From: Streptomyces oryzae
GTDB taxonomy: Bacteria > Actinomycetota > Actinomycetes > Streptomycetales > Streptomycetaceae
Length of the DNA: 38,062 bases
Assembly: GCF_017676365.1 (NCBI RefSeq)
Contig: NZ_JADKMA010000055.1
Location: forward strand, 1-38,062
Direction of reading: 5' to 3'
The stretch's first letter is position 1; every line of letters begins with the position of its first letter. Under the pieces are notes generated by a model, which was given only the letters and a program-made list of their open reading frames with translations, was not told the origin of the DNA and searched no databases. Positions 15,403-24,328 of this stretch are shown piece by piece. The translations under genes were made by a program, and so were the position numbers.

Positions 15403-16047
15403 ATGGCGCAGCAGCAGGGAACAACGGCCGAGTCGGCCGCTCACGCCGAGGGCGAGTTCATCGACGACGTGACGGACGCGGCGGCCCGCGAGGAGGCCCA
15501 CACCGCGCGGGGCACGGCCCGCCCGGTCACCGTCGTCGGCAACCCGGTGCTGCACCGGGAGTGCAAGGACGTGACGGAGTTCGACGACGAGCTGGCCAAG
15601 CTGATCGACGACATGTTCGCCAGCCAGCGCGCCGCCGAGGGGGTCGGCATCGCCGCCAACCAGATCGGCGTCGACCTGAAGGTCTTCGTCTACGACTGCT
15701 ACGACGACGAAGGCGTACGGCACGTGGGCGTGGTCTGCAACCCGGTGCTCGAACAGCTCCCCGCCGAGCAGCGCGTGCTGGACGACGGCAGCGAGGGCTG
15801 CCTGTCGGTGCCCGGCGCCTACCATCCGCTGGCGCGCCCCGACTACGCCGTGGTGCGCGGCCAGGACGCCCAGGGCAAGCCGATCACCGTGCGGGGCACC
15901 GGGTACTTCGCCCGGTGCCTCCAGCACGAGACCGATCACCTTCACGGATACCTCTACATCGACCGGCTCTCGAAGCGCGAGCGCAAGGACGTGCTCCGGC
16001 AGATGGCCGAGAGCACGCCCCGCTACGAGACGGTGCCGAACGAGTAA
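15403..16047 (+). CDS. def: Peptide deformylase
   Basis: This 214-aa metalloenzyme removes the formyl group from nascent proteins. All three catalytic motifs are present: [10 protein letters not shown] (motif 1, with the Gln), EGCLSVPG (motif 2, metal-binding Cys) and QHETDHLHG (motif 3, HExxH). An N-terminal extension of about 45 acidic residues precedes the core, as in several streptomycete paralogues. ATG 15403 (MAQQQ) is preferred, with AGGAAGG about 11 nt upstream; ATG 15376 would add nine residues. It is convergent with nrdB, 13 bp apart. Streptomycetes carry more than one def gene, so this need not be the only copy. Confidence 0.93.
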   Translation: MAQQQGTTAESAAHAEGEFIDDVTDAAAREEAHTARGTARPVTVVGNPVLHRECKDVTEFDDELAKLIDDMFASQRAAEGVGIAANQIGVDLKVFVYDCYDDEGVRHVGVVCNPVLEQLPAEQRVLDDGSEGCLSVPGAYHPLARPDYAVVRGQDAQGKPITVRGTGYFARCLQHETDHLHGYLYIDRLSKRERKDVLRQMAESTPRYETVPNE

Positions 16048-16060
16048 GGCAGACCGACCC

Positions 16061-17107
16061 TCAGAAATCGTCGTCCAGCGACACCGAGCCTTCGACCGCC
16101 ACCTGGTAGGCCGAGGCGCGGCGTTCGAAGAAGTTGGTCAGCTCCTGGACGTTCTGCAGCTCCATGAAGGAGAAGGGATTCCCCGAGCCGTACCGCTCGG
16201 GGAAGCCGAGGCGGCGGAGCCGCTGGTCGGCGACGGCCTGCAGATACGCGCGCATGGACTCGGTGTTCATGCCCGGCAGCCCCTCCCCGCACAGATCGCG
16301 GGCGAACTGGAGCTCCGCCTCGACGGCTTCCTCCAGCATCGCCGTCACCTGCTTCTCCAGCTCGGCGTCGAAGAGTTCGGGCTCCTCCTCCCGCACGGTG
16401 TCCACCACGTCGAACGCGAACGACATGTGCATCGACTCGTCGCGGAACACCCAGTTGGTGCCCGTCGCCAGCCCGTGCAGCAGTCCGCGCGAGCGGAACC
16501 AGTAGACGTAGGCGAACGCGCCGTAGAAGAACAGCCCCTCGATACAGGCGGCGAAGCAGATCAGATTGAGCAGGAAGCGACGCCTGTCGGCGCGTGACTC
16601 CAGCTTGTCGATCTCCTCCACGCCCTCTCCTCCATCGAGCGCAGCCATCCAGCGGAAGCAGAACTGAGCCTTCTCCCTGATGGAGGGGATGTTCTCCACT
16701 GCCGCGAACGCCGCCGCACGCTCGTCGTGGTCGGGCAGATAGGTGTCCAGCAGCGTCAGATAGAACTGGACGTGTACGGCTTCCTCGAACAGCTGCCGGG
16801 ACAGATACAGCCGCGCCTCGGGCGAGTTGATGTGCTTGTAGAGCGTCAGCACGAGGTTGTTGGCGACGATCGAGTCACCGGTGGCGAAGAACGCCACCAG
16901 GCGGCTGATCATGTGCTGTTCGCCCGGGGTGAGTCTGGCCAGGTCGGCGACGTCGGAGTGGAGGTCGACCTCCTCGACGGTCCAGGTGTTCTTGATCGCG
17001 TCGCGGTAGCGCTCGTAGAAGTGCGGGTAGCGCATCGGGCGGAGGGTCAGCTCGAAGCCGGGGTCGAGCAGGTTTTTCGGGGCGGGAGGTGTCGTGGTCA
17101 CTGGCAT
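16061..17107 (-). CDS. nrdB: Class Ia ribonucleotide reductase, small (R2) subunit
   Basis: This 348-aa ferritin-like protein houses the diiron-tyrosyl radical that starts ribonucleotide reduction. The iron ligands align with E. coli R2: D78, E109, H112, E190, E224 and H227 (EEAVHVQFY and FRDESMHMSF). The radical Tyr is Y116, four residues after H112, as in Y122 of E. coli. The C-terminal tail ends in SLDDDF, an acidic tail of the type that docks on the large subunit. ATG 17107 lies inside the end of nrdA (10-nt overlap), so the two subunits are translationally coupled. The operon is controlled from the B12 riboswitch upstream of nrdA. No nrdS (AraC-type regulator) follows; def does. Confidence 0.95.
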   Translation of the reverse strand: MPVTTTPPAPKNLLDPGFELTLRPMRYPHFYERYRDAIKNTWTVEEVDLHSDVADLARLTPGEQHMISRLVAFFATGDSIVANNLVLTLYKHINSPEARLYLSRQLFEEAVHVQFYLTLLDTYLPDHDERAAAFAAVENIPSIREKAQFCFRWMAALDGGEGVEEIDKLESRADRRRFLLNLICFAACIEGLFFYGAFAYVYWFRSRGLLHGLATGTNWVFRDESMHMSFAFDVVDTVREEEPELFDAELEKQVTAMLEEAVEAELQFARDLCGEGLPGMNTESMRAYLQAVADQRLRRLGFPERYGSGNPFSFMELQNVQELTNFFERRASAYQVAVEGSVSLDDDF

Positions 17108-19497
17108 GCCTCGCAGGTCTCGGGGTTTTCCAGGGAGCAGGCGAGGGCCTCGTCGTCCTTCGTCTGCCGGGGGGCGGACGTGGCCGCCTGGGCGATCCGG
17201 GTCGCGGGGCGCGACCGCAGGTAGTACGTGGTCTTGATGCCGCGCTTCCAGGCGTAGGCGTACATCGAGCTGAGCTTCCCGATGGTGGGGGAGGACAGGA
17301 ACAGGTTCAGCGACTGGCTCTGGTCGAGATACGGGGTGCGCGCTGCGGCCATGTCGATCAGGGCGCGCTGCGGGATCTCCCACGCCGTGCGGTACAGCTC
17401 GCGTACGTGTGCGGGCACCCAATCCAGCTCCTGTACCGAGCCGTTGGCCTGGCGCAGTGCTTCCCGGGCGCGTGCGTCCCACAGCCCCAGCCGCTTGAGC
17501 TCCGCGACCAGGTAGGCGTTCACCTGGAGGAACTCACCGCTGAGGGTCTCGCGCTTGAACAGGTTGGAGACCTGCGGCTCGATGCACTCGTAGACGCCCG
17601 CGATGGAGGCGATGGTCGCTGTCGGAGCGATCGCCAGCAGGAGGGAGTTGCGCATTCCGGTCCGGGCGATCCGCTGCCGCAGGGCCTCCCAGCGCTGTGG
17701 CCAGGCGTGGCCCGCGCTCGCCTGCGGGTAGTGGTCGGGGTGCAGTACGCCGCGCGCGGTGCGGGTCGACTCCCAGGCGGGCAGCGCGCCGTGCGTCTCG
17801 GCGAGCTGTGCCGAGGTCTCGTACGCGGCGAGCATGATGCGCTCGGCGATGCGGGTGGACAGCTCGCGGGCCTCGTCGGAGTCGAAGGGCAGCCCGAGCC
17901 GGAAGAAGACGTCCTGGAGGCCCATCACTCCCAGACCCACCGGCCGCCAGCGGGAGTTGGAGGCAGCGGCCTGCCCGGTCGGGTAGTAGTTGATGTCCAC
18001 CACGCGGTCGAGGAACGTCACGGCCGTACGGACGGTGGCGTCCAGCCGCTCCCAGTCCGGCTGTCCGTCGGCGCCCAGATGCGCGGCGAGATTGACGGAG
18101 CCGAGGTTGCAGACCGCCGTCTCGCCGTCGTCCGTGACCTCCAGGATCTCCGTGCACAGGTTCGAGGAGTGCACGATGCGGCCGGGCTCCGCGGTCTGGT
18201 TCGAGGTGCGGTTGGAGGTGTCCTTGAACGTCATCCAGCCGTTGCCGGTCTGCGCGAGGGTGCGCATCATCGCGCCGTACAGCTGCCGTGCGGGCAACTG
18301 CTTGACGGCGCGGCCCTCGGCCTCGGCGCGGCGGTACGCGGTGTCGAAATCCTCGCCCCACAGGTCGACCAGTTCGGGGACGTCGGACGGGGAGAAGAGC
18401 GACCACTCCTCGTCCGCCTCGACACGGCGCATGAACTCGTCGGGCACCCAGTGCGCCAGGTTCAGGTTGTGGGTGCGGCGCGCGTCCTCGCCCGTGTTGT
18501 CGCGCAGTTCCAGGAACTCCTCGATGTCCGCGTGCCAGGTCTCCAGATAGACGCAGGCCGCGCCCTTGCGCCGGCCGCCCTGGTTGACCGCCGCCACGGA
18601 CGCGTCCAGCGTCCGCAGGAACGGCACGATGCCGTTCGAGTGGCCGTTCGTCCCGCGGATCAGTGCTCCGCGGGAGCGGATGCGGGAGTACGAAAGACCG
18701 ATGCCGCCCGCGTGTTTCGACAGGCGCGCGATCTGCTGGTAGCGCTCGTAGATCGAGTCCAGCTCGTCCCTGGGGGAGTCCAGCAGATAGCAGGAGGACA
18801 TCTGGGAGTGCCGGGTGCCGGAGTTGAAGAGGGTGGGGGAGGAGGGCAGGTAGGCCAGCGAACTGGTGAGCCGGTAGAACGCGGCCACCTCTTCGAGCGC
18901 GTCCTGCGACTCGTCGGCGGCCAGCCCGCAGGCCACGCGGAGCAGAAAGTGCTGCGGCGTCTCGATGGGGCGCCGGCTGGTGGGGTGCCGCAGCAGATAG
19001 CGGGAGTGGACGGTACGCAGCCCGAAGTACTCGAACCTGTCGTCGGCGCCGTCCGCGACGGCCTCCTCCACCAGGGCGTCCAGCCGGTCGGCGTGCGCGC
19101 GTACGAACGCGTGGGTGCGGTCCGCGATCAGGCCCTGGGTGTGGCCCAGTGCCACCGAAGCGGAGAAGGAGGTGACGCCTTCCGCCGCCGCTTCGTCCCG
19201 GACGGCGAGGGTGAGCAGTCGCGCCGCCAGCCGGGAGTAGGACGGATCCTCGCTGATCAGGCCGGCAGCGGACTCGATGGCGAGGTCCCGCAACTCGGCG
19301 GTTCCCGCGCCCGGTTGCCGGCCGCGGAGCGCCGCCGTCAGCACCGGTGCCGGGTCGGCGTCCGTCAGGTCCGCCGTGAGCGCCGCGAGGGTCTCGCGGA
19401 GCGCGGTCGCCGGTGGGTCCTCGCGGCCATCGTGCGGGGTGTCCTGCCCTGGGGAGGGTGAGGGTGCCGGAAGGGTGGGGGCGGTGGTGACGGTCAC
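17098..19497 (-). CDS. nrdA: Class Ia ribonucleotide reductase, large (R1) subunit
   Basis: This 799-aa catalytic subunit reduces ribonucleoside diphosphates. Active-site features are SSCYLLD (redox Cys), SNLCTEIL (radical Cys with flanking Asn and Glu), AVCNLGSVNL (second redox Cys), the radical-relay tyrosine pair in KTTYYLRSR, and the shuttle pair C795/C798 in the C-terminal CEACQ. The N-terminal 80 residues (after a Pro-rich start) show only weak similarity to an ATP-cone, so allosteric activity control may be reduced. The start is GTG 19497, with GAGGGAG about 8 nt upstream. Expression should be repressed by adenosylcobalamin through the upstream riboswitch, when the B12-dependent class II enzyme can replace it, and by NrdR. 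Confidence 0.95.
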   Translation of the reverse strand: MTVTTAPTLPAPSPSPGQDTPHDGREDPPATALRETLAALTADLTDADPAPVLTAALRGRQPGAGTAELRDLAIESAAGLISEDPSYSRLAARLLTLAVRDEAAAEGVTSFSASVALGHTQGLIADRTHAFVRAHADRLDALVEEAVADGADDRFEYFGLRTVHSRYLLRHPTSRRPIETPQHFLLRVACGLAADESQDALEEVAAFYRLTSSLAYLPSSPTLFNSGTRHSQMSSCYLLDSPRDELDSIYERYQQIARLSKHAGGIGLSYSRIRSRGALIRGTNGHSNGIVPFLRTLDASVAAVNQGGRRKGAACVYLETWHADIEEFLELRDNTGEDARRTHNLNLAHWVPDEFMRRVEADEEWSLFSPSDVPELVDLWGEDFDTAYRRAEAEGRAVKQLPARQLYGAMMRTLAQTGNGWMTFKDTSNRTSNQTAEPGRIVHSSNLCTEILEVTDDGETAVCNLGSVNLAAHLGADGQPDWERLDATVRTAVTFLDRVVDINYYPTGQAAASNSRWRPVGLGVMGLQDVFFRLGLPFDSDEARELSTRIAERIMLAAYETSAQLAETHGALPAWESTRTARGVLHPDHYPQASAGHAWPQRWEALRQRIARTGMRNSLLLAIAPTATIASIAGVYECIEPQVSNLFKRETLSGEFLQVNAYLVAELKRLGLWDARAREALRQANGSVQELDWVPAHVRELYRTAWEIPQRALIDMAAARTPYLDQSQSLNLFLSSPTIGKLSSMYAYAWKRGIKTTYYLRSRPATRIAQAATSAPRQTKDDEALACSLENPETCEACQ

Positions 19498-19544
19498 GCG
19501 GTGCTCTCCCTCGCTGCTGACTGTCCGTGGGCAGCACGGAGGGA

Positions 19545-19601
19545 GGGCGCACGCTGCGCCCGCTTCGGGGCACGCCGTGCCCTCGGCTGGGCATGGCGTG
19601 C
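19545..19601 (-). promoter_or_regulatory. Two hairpins between riboswitch and nrdA
   Basis: Read on the minus strand, GCACGCCATGCCC and GGGCACGGCGTGC form a 13-bp stem with one mismatch (19601-19570). It is followed by GGGCGC-AGCGT-GCGCCC (19561-19545). They lie between the aptamer and the nrdA ribosome binding site and are likely parts of the expression platform (terminator or anti-RBS). No U tract follows. The structures are seen; the mechanism is inferred. Confidence 0.5.
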
Positions 19602-19639
19602 TCCGCCCGCCGGTCCAACCCACGAGACCCGGACGTTGA

Positions 19640-19758
19640 TCGATGCCGCCGCCGCAGGTACTCGGACTTTCCGGGCACGCTCACGCACGCCCCTCTCACC
19701 GCTGCGGGACAGTTCCGGACTCGCACCGGATTCCCCTGCATCGGGGCGACGGCCGGGT
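19640..19758 (-). ncRNA. Cobalamin (B12) riboswitch upstream of nrdA
   Basis: On the minus strand the conserved core GGGAATCCGGTGCGAGTCCG is followed by GGAACTGTCCCGCAGCGGTGA and, further on, by a B12-box-like AGTCCGAGTACCTGCGGC (about 19668-19651). These are the hallmarks of the adenosylcobalamin aptamer. In S. coelicolor a B12 riboswitch is known to shut off class Ia nrdABS when coenzyme B12 is available. The aptamer edges are approximate. Confidence 0.9.
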
Positions 19759-19761
19759 GAG

Positions 19762-19806
19762 AGCATACATCTTGTGCCCCCTGGAACTAGAACCCCCAGA
19801 TGTTGT
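19762..19806. promoter_or_regulatory. Tandem NrdR-box candidates
   Basis: Two similar sites, each ending in TTGT (14-mers at 19762-19775 and 19793-19806), match the NrdR box ACACwATATmTTGT at about 10 and 9 of 14 positions. Their spacing is 31 bp, three helical turns, as known for paired NrdR boxes. They lie directly upstream of the riboswitch, where the nrdAB promoter should be. NrdR itself is not encoded in the window. Confidence 0.6.
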
Positions 19807-19846
19807 GCCGCACCCTCGTTGGGGCGGACAGGTGCGGGCCCGCCCG

Positions 19847-20344
19847 TCAGAGGCGTAGCGCGTAGGTCCACAGGGTGAAGTCGGGGAGGGGGCTCCAGTC
19901 GCGCGCGGGGGTGCGGAGGAAGCCGAGCCGTTCGTAGAGGCGGTGGGCCGCGTGCATGGTGGGCTGGGTGGACAGCACGAGCCCGCTCAGCCCGAGCTCG
20001 CGGCCCCGGGAGATGCACGCCCGCACCAGGGCTTCGCCGACCCCGCGGCCGCGCGCCGACTCCCGTACGCCGAGCATCCGGAACTCGCCCTCCCCCTTGC
20101 GCGCCAGCTCCGCGTAGCGACCGCCCTGGCCGACGAAGGTGACGGTGCCCAGCAGCGCGCCCTGGTGGTCCTCGGCGACGAGCAGCTCGGCGTGGGCGGC
20201 GCGGCTCGCCGCGTCGCGGAGGGTCTTGAGATACGGGTCGGAGTCGCCGAAGTCCAGCAGCCCGCCGTCGAGGTAGGCACGCGCCACCAACTCGCCGGCG
20301 TCCGCGTACTCCTCGGGCTGGGCAGTTCTCACAGTGAAGTCCAT
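19847..20344 (-). CDS. GNAT-family N-acetyltransferase
   Basis: This 165-aa single-domain GNAT fold protein carries the acetyl-CoA loop RMLGVRESARGRGVGEALV (motif A, R/QxxGxG/A as RGRGVG). The C-terminal motif B region is AAHRLYERLGFLRTP. The substrate is not predictable. The start is taken at ATG 20344 (MDFTVR), which has CATCAT ending 7 nt upstream and could be leaderless; ATG 20353 is a close alternative. It is divergent from the RidA gene, with starts about 94 bp apart. Its stop lies just beyond the nrdA control region. Confidence 0.85.
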   Translation of the reverse strand: MDFTVRTAQPEEYADAGELVARAYLDGGLLDFGDSDPYLKTLRDAASRAAHAELLVAEDHQGALLGTVTFVGQGGRYAELARKGEGEFRMLGVRESARGRGVGEALVRACISRGRELGLSGLVLSTQPTMHAAHRLYERLGFLRTPARDWSPLPDFTLWTYALRL

Positions 20345-20425
20345 GACCGCCATGATGCGACCAGCCACTGACATCGGCCGGGGGCCGGACGGGCGGACGA
20401 GGACGGCAAAACGCCGCCGGTGCTG

Positions 20426-20431
20426 CATACT
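20426..20431 (+). promoter_or_regulatory. -10 hexamer of RidA gene, probable leaderless start
   Basis: CATACT ends 6 nt before the ATG at 20438. No ribosome binding site is present, so transcription probably starts at the ATG. The -35 region is not well conserved. Confidence 0.45.
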
Positions 20432-20437
20432 CTCGGC

Positions 20438-20845
20438 ATGATCGAAGGCATCCACACCGACAACGCGCCGTTCGTACGCTTCCCGGACGGCACCGAACCG
20501 CCGTTGTCGCAGGCCATCCGCTCAGGCGAGCTGGTCTTCACCTCGGGCCAGGGACCGCTGGATCCGGTCACGTGCGAGATACCTGCCGGCTTCGAGGCTC
20601 AGGTGCGGCAGGTTCTCGACAACCTCGTGGCGGTCCTGGCCGCCGGGGGCAGCAGAAAGGACCTGATCATCAAGTGCACCTGCTACCTCGGCGACAAGCG
20701 GGACTTCGCCGCCTTCAACCGCGTGTACCAGGAGTTCTTCGCGGACTGCTCGCCGGTGCCCGCCAGGACCACGGTGGTCGCACAACTCGTGCGGGAGGGC
20801 GTGCGCGTGGAAATCGACGGTGTCGCCGCCGTCGCCACGCCCTGA
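20438..20845 (+). CDS. RidA/YjgF-family enamine/imine deaminase
   Basis: This 135-aa protein of the RidA/YjgF/UK114 family forms a trimer with active sites at subunit interfaces. Family features are GELVFTSGQGPLDP near the N-terminus, a VxxxLxNLxAVLAAGG helix, and the C-terminal VREGVRVEIDGVAAV. The usual catalytic Arg of RidA is matched by the Arg in SPVPARTTVVAQL (about residue 110). Members clear reactive enamines made by PLP enzymes, but subfamilies differ in function. ATG 20438 has a -10-like CATACT 6 nt upstream. It is convergent with the YbdD-like gene (11-bp gap). Confidence 0.88.
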   Translation: MIEGIHTDNAPFVRFPDGTEPPLSQAIRSGELVFTSGQGPLDPVTCEIPAGFEAQVRQVLDNLVAVLAAGGSRKDLIIKCTCYLGDKRDFAAFNRVYQEFFADCSPVPARTTVVAQLVREGVRVEIDGVAAVATP

Positions 20846-20856
20846 CCCCGGGGGCC

Positions 20857-21066
20857 TCAGCAGCAGCGGAAGCCCTCCCGGGGATCGCCCTCGCGGGCGT
20901 CCGTACGGCGGCGTTCGAACTCCTTCCGGCTGGGGATCTCCGCGTCCGGGCCCTGGTGTTGCCGCACGTGCGCCACGTACCGGTCGTACGCGCTCTCGTC
21001 CGTGAACTCGCGCACGTACCAGCGCAGCCAGCGCCCGGCCCGCACCAGCGGGTTGACCGGCTTCAC
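20857..21066 (-). CDS. YbdD/YjiX-family small protein
   Basis: This 69-aa protein is the usual companion of CstA-type transporters. The family pattern WYVREFTDESAYDRYVAHVRQHQ, then EIPSRKEFERRR, is clear; it ends in CC. The start is GTG 21066, which overlaps the cstA stop by 4 nt (GTGA), so translation is coupled. YbdD-like proteins are needed for uptake by CstA/BtsT-type pyruvate or peptide transporters in enterobacteria; a similar accessory role is inferred. It is easily missed because it is short and begins with GTG. Confidence 0.88.
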   Translation of the reverse strand: MKPVNPLVRAGRWLRWYVREFTDESAYDRYVAHVRQHQGPDAEIPSRKEFERRRTDAREGDPREGFRCC

Positions 21067-23261
21067 CGCGAGTCGCCTCCGGTGCCGGGGCCGTGCGGTC
21101 CGGCGCCGGCCAGCGCGGCCTCGTGCTCGGCCTGCTCCGCCTTCTCCTCCTTGGTGGCGATCAGTCCGGCGGGTTCCACCAGCTTCGACTTCTCGTAGGG
21201 CGCCTCGTGCATCCGGGTGCCCTGCGGGTCGCGTACGGCGCGTACGCAGGTGCGGGCGGCGTCCGCGAGGACGACGATGACGAGGATGGCGAAGAGTGCC
21301 GAGAGCACGCCGTCCACCGTGGAGTTGGTGACGACGGTGTGCATGTCGTCCATGCTCTTGGCGGGGGGAAGGACCTTGCCCTGGTCGATGGCGTCCTGGT
21401 AGTTGGCACGCTGCTGGAAGAAGCCGACCTTGGGGTCGGTGGAGAAGACCTTCTGCCAGCTTGCCGTCAGGGTGACGACGGCGTCCCACACCAGCGGAAC
21501 GGCCGTGACCCAGGCCCACTTCAGCCGCCCGGACTTGACCAGCAGTGTCGTACAGACGGCGAGGGCGACGGCGGCCAGCAGCTGGTTGGCGATACCGAAG
21601 AGCGGGAAGAGCTGGTTGATCCCGCCCAGCGGCTCGTGGACGCCGACCCACAGGAAGTAGCCCCACAGCGCGACGATGGCGGCGCTGGAGATCAGCAGCC
21701 CGGGCCACCAGCTCACCCGGCGGAACGGCTTGTAGACGTTGCCGAGCATGTCCTGGAGCATGAAGCGGCCCACACGGGTGCCGGCGTCCAGCGCCGTCAG
21801 GATGAACAGCGCCTCGAACATGATGGCGAAGTGGTACCAGAACGCCTTCATCCCGGCGCCGCCGACGACTTCGGAGAAGATGTTGGAGACACCGATGGCC
21901 AGGGTGGGCGCGCCGCCCGTACGGGAGAGCAGCGAGTGCTCCTCGACGGCCTTGGCGGCTGCGGCCAGTTGGTCGGGGCTGATGCTGTAGCCGAAGCTGC
22001 GCACGGCCTCCGAGGCGGCCTGCACGTTGTCGCCGATGACGCCTGCGGGTGCGTTCATCGCGAAGTAGAGGCCCGGGTCGATGATGCTGGCGGCGACCAT
22101 CGCCATGATGGCGACGAACGACTCCATCAGCATGGAGCCGTAGCCGATCATCCGGATCTGGGTCTCCTTCTGGATCATCTTCGGCGTGGTGCCCGAGGAG
22201 ATCAGCGCGTGGAAGCCGGACAGGGCGCCGCAGGCGATGGTGATGAAGACGAACGGGAAGAGCGAGCCCGCGAAGACCGGCCCGTCGCCGACGCCCGCGA
22301 AGTCGGTGATGCCGTCCATCTTCATCGTCGGCAGCGTCACCACGACACCGACGGCCAGCAGCCCGATGGTGCCGATCTTCATGAACGTCGACAGATAGTC
22401 GCGCGGCGCCAGCAGCATCCACACCGGGAGGATGGAGGCGACGAAGCTGTAGACCAGGATCCAGATGACCAGCGTGCTCGGCTCGAGGGTGAAGGTGTCC
22501 GCCCAGGACGACTCGGCGACCCACCGGCCCGAGACCAGCGCGAGCAGCAGCAGCGCGATGCCGATGAGGGAGACCTCGGTGACCCGCCCGGGCCGCAGCA
22601 CCCGCAGATAGAAGCCCATGAACAGGGCGATCGGGATGGTCATGCCGATCGAGAAGGTGCCCCACGGCGACTCGGCCAGCGCGTTGACGACGACCAGCGC
22701 CAGCACGGCGAGCAGGATGATCATGATGGCGAGCACCGCGAGCAGCGCGGCGGCCCCGCCGATCGGGCCGATCTCCTCGCGCGCCATCTGCCCGAGCGAC
22801 TTGCCGTCCCGCCGCATGGAGAAGAACAGCGTCACCATGTCCTGCACGGCGCCCGCGAAGATCACGCCGACGATGATCCAGATGGTGCCCGGCAGATACC
22901 CCATCTGGGCCGCCAGCACCGGGCCGACCAGCGGTCCGGCGCCCGCGATGGCGGCGAAGTGGTGGCCCAGCAGCACCCGCCGGTCGGTCGGATGGAAGTC
23001 GATACCGTTGTCGAGCCGCTCCGCGGGCGTGGCCCGCGTCTTGTCGACGCGGAGCACCCGGGTGGCGATGAAGCGCGCGTAGAACCGGTAGCCGATGGCG
23101 TACGAGCCGAGCGCCGCGGCCACCATCCAGGCGGCGGAGATCTCCTCCCCGCGGGCGAGCGCCAGCATGGCCCAGCCCGCGGCGCCGATCAGCGCGACGG
23201 CGGTCCAGACGGCTATGGACCGTGGACTGAGCTTGCTCGCCGACTGTGCAGTGCTGGGCAC
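21063..23261 (-). CDS. cstA: Carbon-starvation protein A (pyruvate/peptide transporter)
   Basis: This 732-aa cytoplasmic membrane protein has about 16 hydrophobic segments. CstA family signatures are GHHFAAIAGAGPLVGPVLAAQ near residue 100, GFHALISSGTTPKMI near the middle and GINQLFPLFGIANQLLA in the later part. Enterobacterial relatives carry pyruvate or peptides under starvation. The C-terminal cytoplasmic tail (about 60 residues, Lys/Glu-rich then Gly/Pro-rich) is longer than in E. coli. The start is GTG 23261 with GAGGAGGA about 5 nt upstream. It forms a two-gene operon with the YbdD-like gene. No clear control site was found in the 160-bp upstream region shared with the end of dasR. Confidence 0.93.
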   Translation of the reverse strand: MPSTAQSASKLSPRSIAVWTAVALIGAAGWAMLALARGEEISAAWMVAAALGSYAIGYRFYARFIATRVLRVDKTRATPAERLDNGIDFHPTDRRVLLGHHFAAIAGAGPLVGPVLAAQMGYLPGTIWIIVGVIFAGAVQDMVTLFFSMRRDGKSLGQMAREEIGPIGGAAALLAVLAIMIILLAVLALVVVNALAESPWGTFSIGMTIPIALFMGFYLRVLRPGRVTEVSLIGIALLLLALVSGRWVAESSWADTFTLEPSTLVIWILVYSFVASILPVWMLLAPRDYLSTFMKIGTIGLLAVGVVVTLPTMKMDGITDFAGVGDGPVFAGSLFPFVFITIACGALSGFHALISSGTTPKMIQKETQIRMIGYGSMLMESFVAIMAMVAASIIDPGLYFAMNAPAGVIGDNVQAASEAVRSFGYSISPDQLAAAAKAVEEHSLLSRTGGAPTLAIGVSNIFSEVVGGAGMKAFWYHFAIMFEALFILTALDAGTRVGRFMLQDMLGNVYKPFRRVSWWPGLLISSAAIVALWGYFLWVGVHEPLGGINQLFPLFGIANQLLAAVALAVCTTLLVKSGRLKWAWVTAVPLVWDAVVTLTASWQKVFSTDPKVGFFQQRANYQDAIDQGKVLPPAKSMDDMHTVVTNSTVDGVLSALFAILVIVVLADAARTCVRAVRDPQGTRMHEAPYEKSKLVEPAGLIATKEEKAEQAEHEAALAGAGPHGPGTGGDSR

Positions 23262-23420
23262 GCGTTCCTCCTCGACCTCACCCGCCGGCCGTTGGAGGCG
23301 GCGGGCAATATCACGACGGCAGGCCGACCGTAGAACAAGCGCCTGCTCAGCGCCATACCCCGGTACGGAGGAACGCCGATCCGAGACAGGGGCGTGATCT
23401 GCGAGTTCCCCCTGGCGGCG

Positions 23421-24215
23421 TCAGTCCGCTGGGCGCTTGAGGTTGGCCACGAACTTGTAGCGGTCGCCGCGGTAGACCGAGCGCACCCACTCCACCGGCT
23501 CCCCGTCGGTGTCACGGGAGTGCCGGGAGAGCATCAGCATGGGCAGCCCGACGTCGGTGCCGAGCAGTCCGGCCTCGCGCGGGGTGGCCAGTGAGGTCTC
23601 GATCGTCTCCTCGGCCTCGGCGAGATGGATGTCGTACACCTCGGCGAGCGCGGTGTAGAGGGAGGCGTACTTGACCAGGCTGCGGCGCAGGGCGGGGAAG
23701 CGTTTCTGGGACAGGTGGGTGGTCTCGATCGCCATCGGTTCGCCGCTGGCCAGCCGCAGCCGTTCGATGCGCAGCACGCGCCCGCCGGTGGGGATGTCCA
23801 GCAGCGCGGCGAGACGGTCGTCGGCGGTGACGTAGCCGATGTCCAGCAGCTGCGAGGTGGGCTCAAGGCCCTGGGCCCGCATGTCCTCCGTGTAGGAGGT
23901 CAGTTGCAGCGCCTGGGAGACCTTGGGCTTGGCGACGAAGGTGCCCTTGCCCTGGATGCGCTCCAGCCGCCCCTCGACGACCAGCTCCTGCAGCGCCTGC
24001 CGCACGGTGGTGCGCGAGGTGTCGAACTCGCTGGCCAGTGTGCGCTCGGGGGGTACGGGGGTGCCGGGCGGCAGGGTCTCGGTCATCTCCAGCAAGTGCC
24101 GCTTGAGCCGGTAGTACTTGGGCACGCGCGCGGTGCGGGCCGCCGATCCGTTGCCGCCTGCGGCCTCGTTGTCCGCCGCGGCCGGCGTGACTGCGCCGCC
24201 CCCGTCCGTGCTCAT
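23421..24215 (-). CDS. dasR: GntR/HutC-family regulator DasR
   Basis: This 264-aa global regulator of N-acetylglucosamine, chitin and antibiotic genes has an N-terminal winged helix of GntR type ([20 protein letters not shown], then [21 protein letters not shown]). A C-terminal UTRA effector domain (about 105-255) binds glucosamine-6-phosphate and related sugar phosphates, which release it from DNA. It is almost identical to S. coelicolor DasR as recalled, except for a longer, Ala/Gly-rich N-terminus of about 30 residues. ATG 24215 has GGAAGG 7 nt upstream. It is divergent from dasABC, with two dre operators in between. Confidence 0.96.
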   Translation of the reverse strand: MSTDGGGAVTPAAADNEAAGGNGSAARTARVPKYYRLKRHLLEMTETLPPGTPVPPERTLASEFDTSRTTVRQALQELVVEGRLERIQGKGTFVAKPKVSQALQLTSYTEDMRAQGLEPTSQLLDIGYVTADDRLAALLDIPTGGRVLRIERLRLASGEPMAIETTHLSQKRFPALRRSLVKYASLYTALAEVYDIHLAEAEETIETSLATPREAGLLGTDVGLPMLMLSRHSRDTDGEPVEWVRSVYRGDRYKFVANLKRPAD

Positions 24216-24328
24216 GGCCCGCCTTCCCAACCCATGTCGTGCTGCCGTCACCGGCTTCCTCCGTGTATGTAGCGGCTCACATCGTGGCACGGCCCCGGTG
24301 TGGGCGGGCGTCCCAGCTCAGATGTCGT

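Noticed and set aside
17089..19461. A 790-codon open frame on the plus strand opposite nrdA
   Set aside because: It is antisense to a clearly conserved gene; the composition is that of a shadow frame and no ribosome binding site or domain is seen.
21093..23333. A 746-codon plus-strand frame opposite cstA
   Set aside because: It is an Asp/Gly/Gln/His-rich shadow of a membrane protein gene with no known domain.
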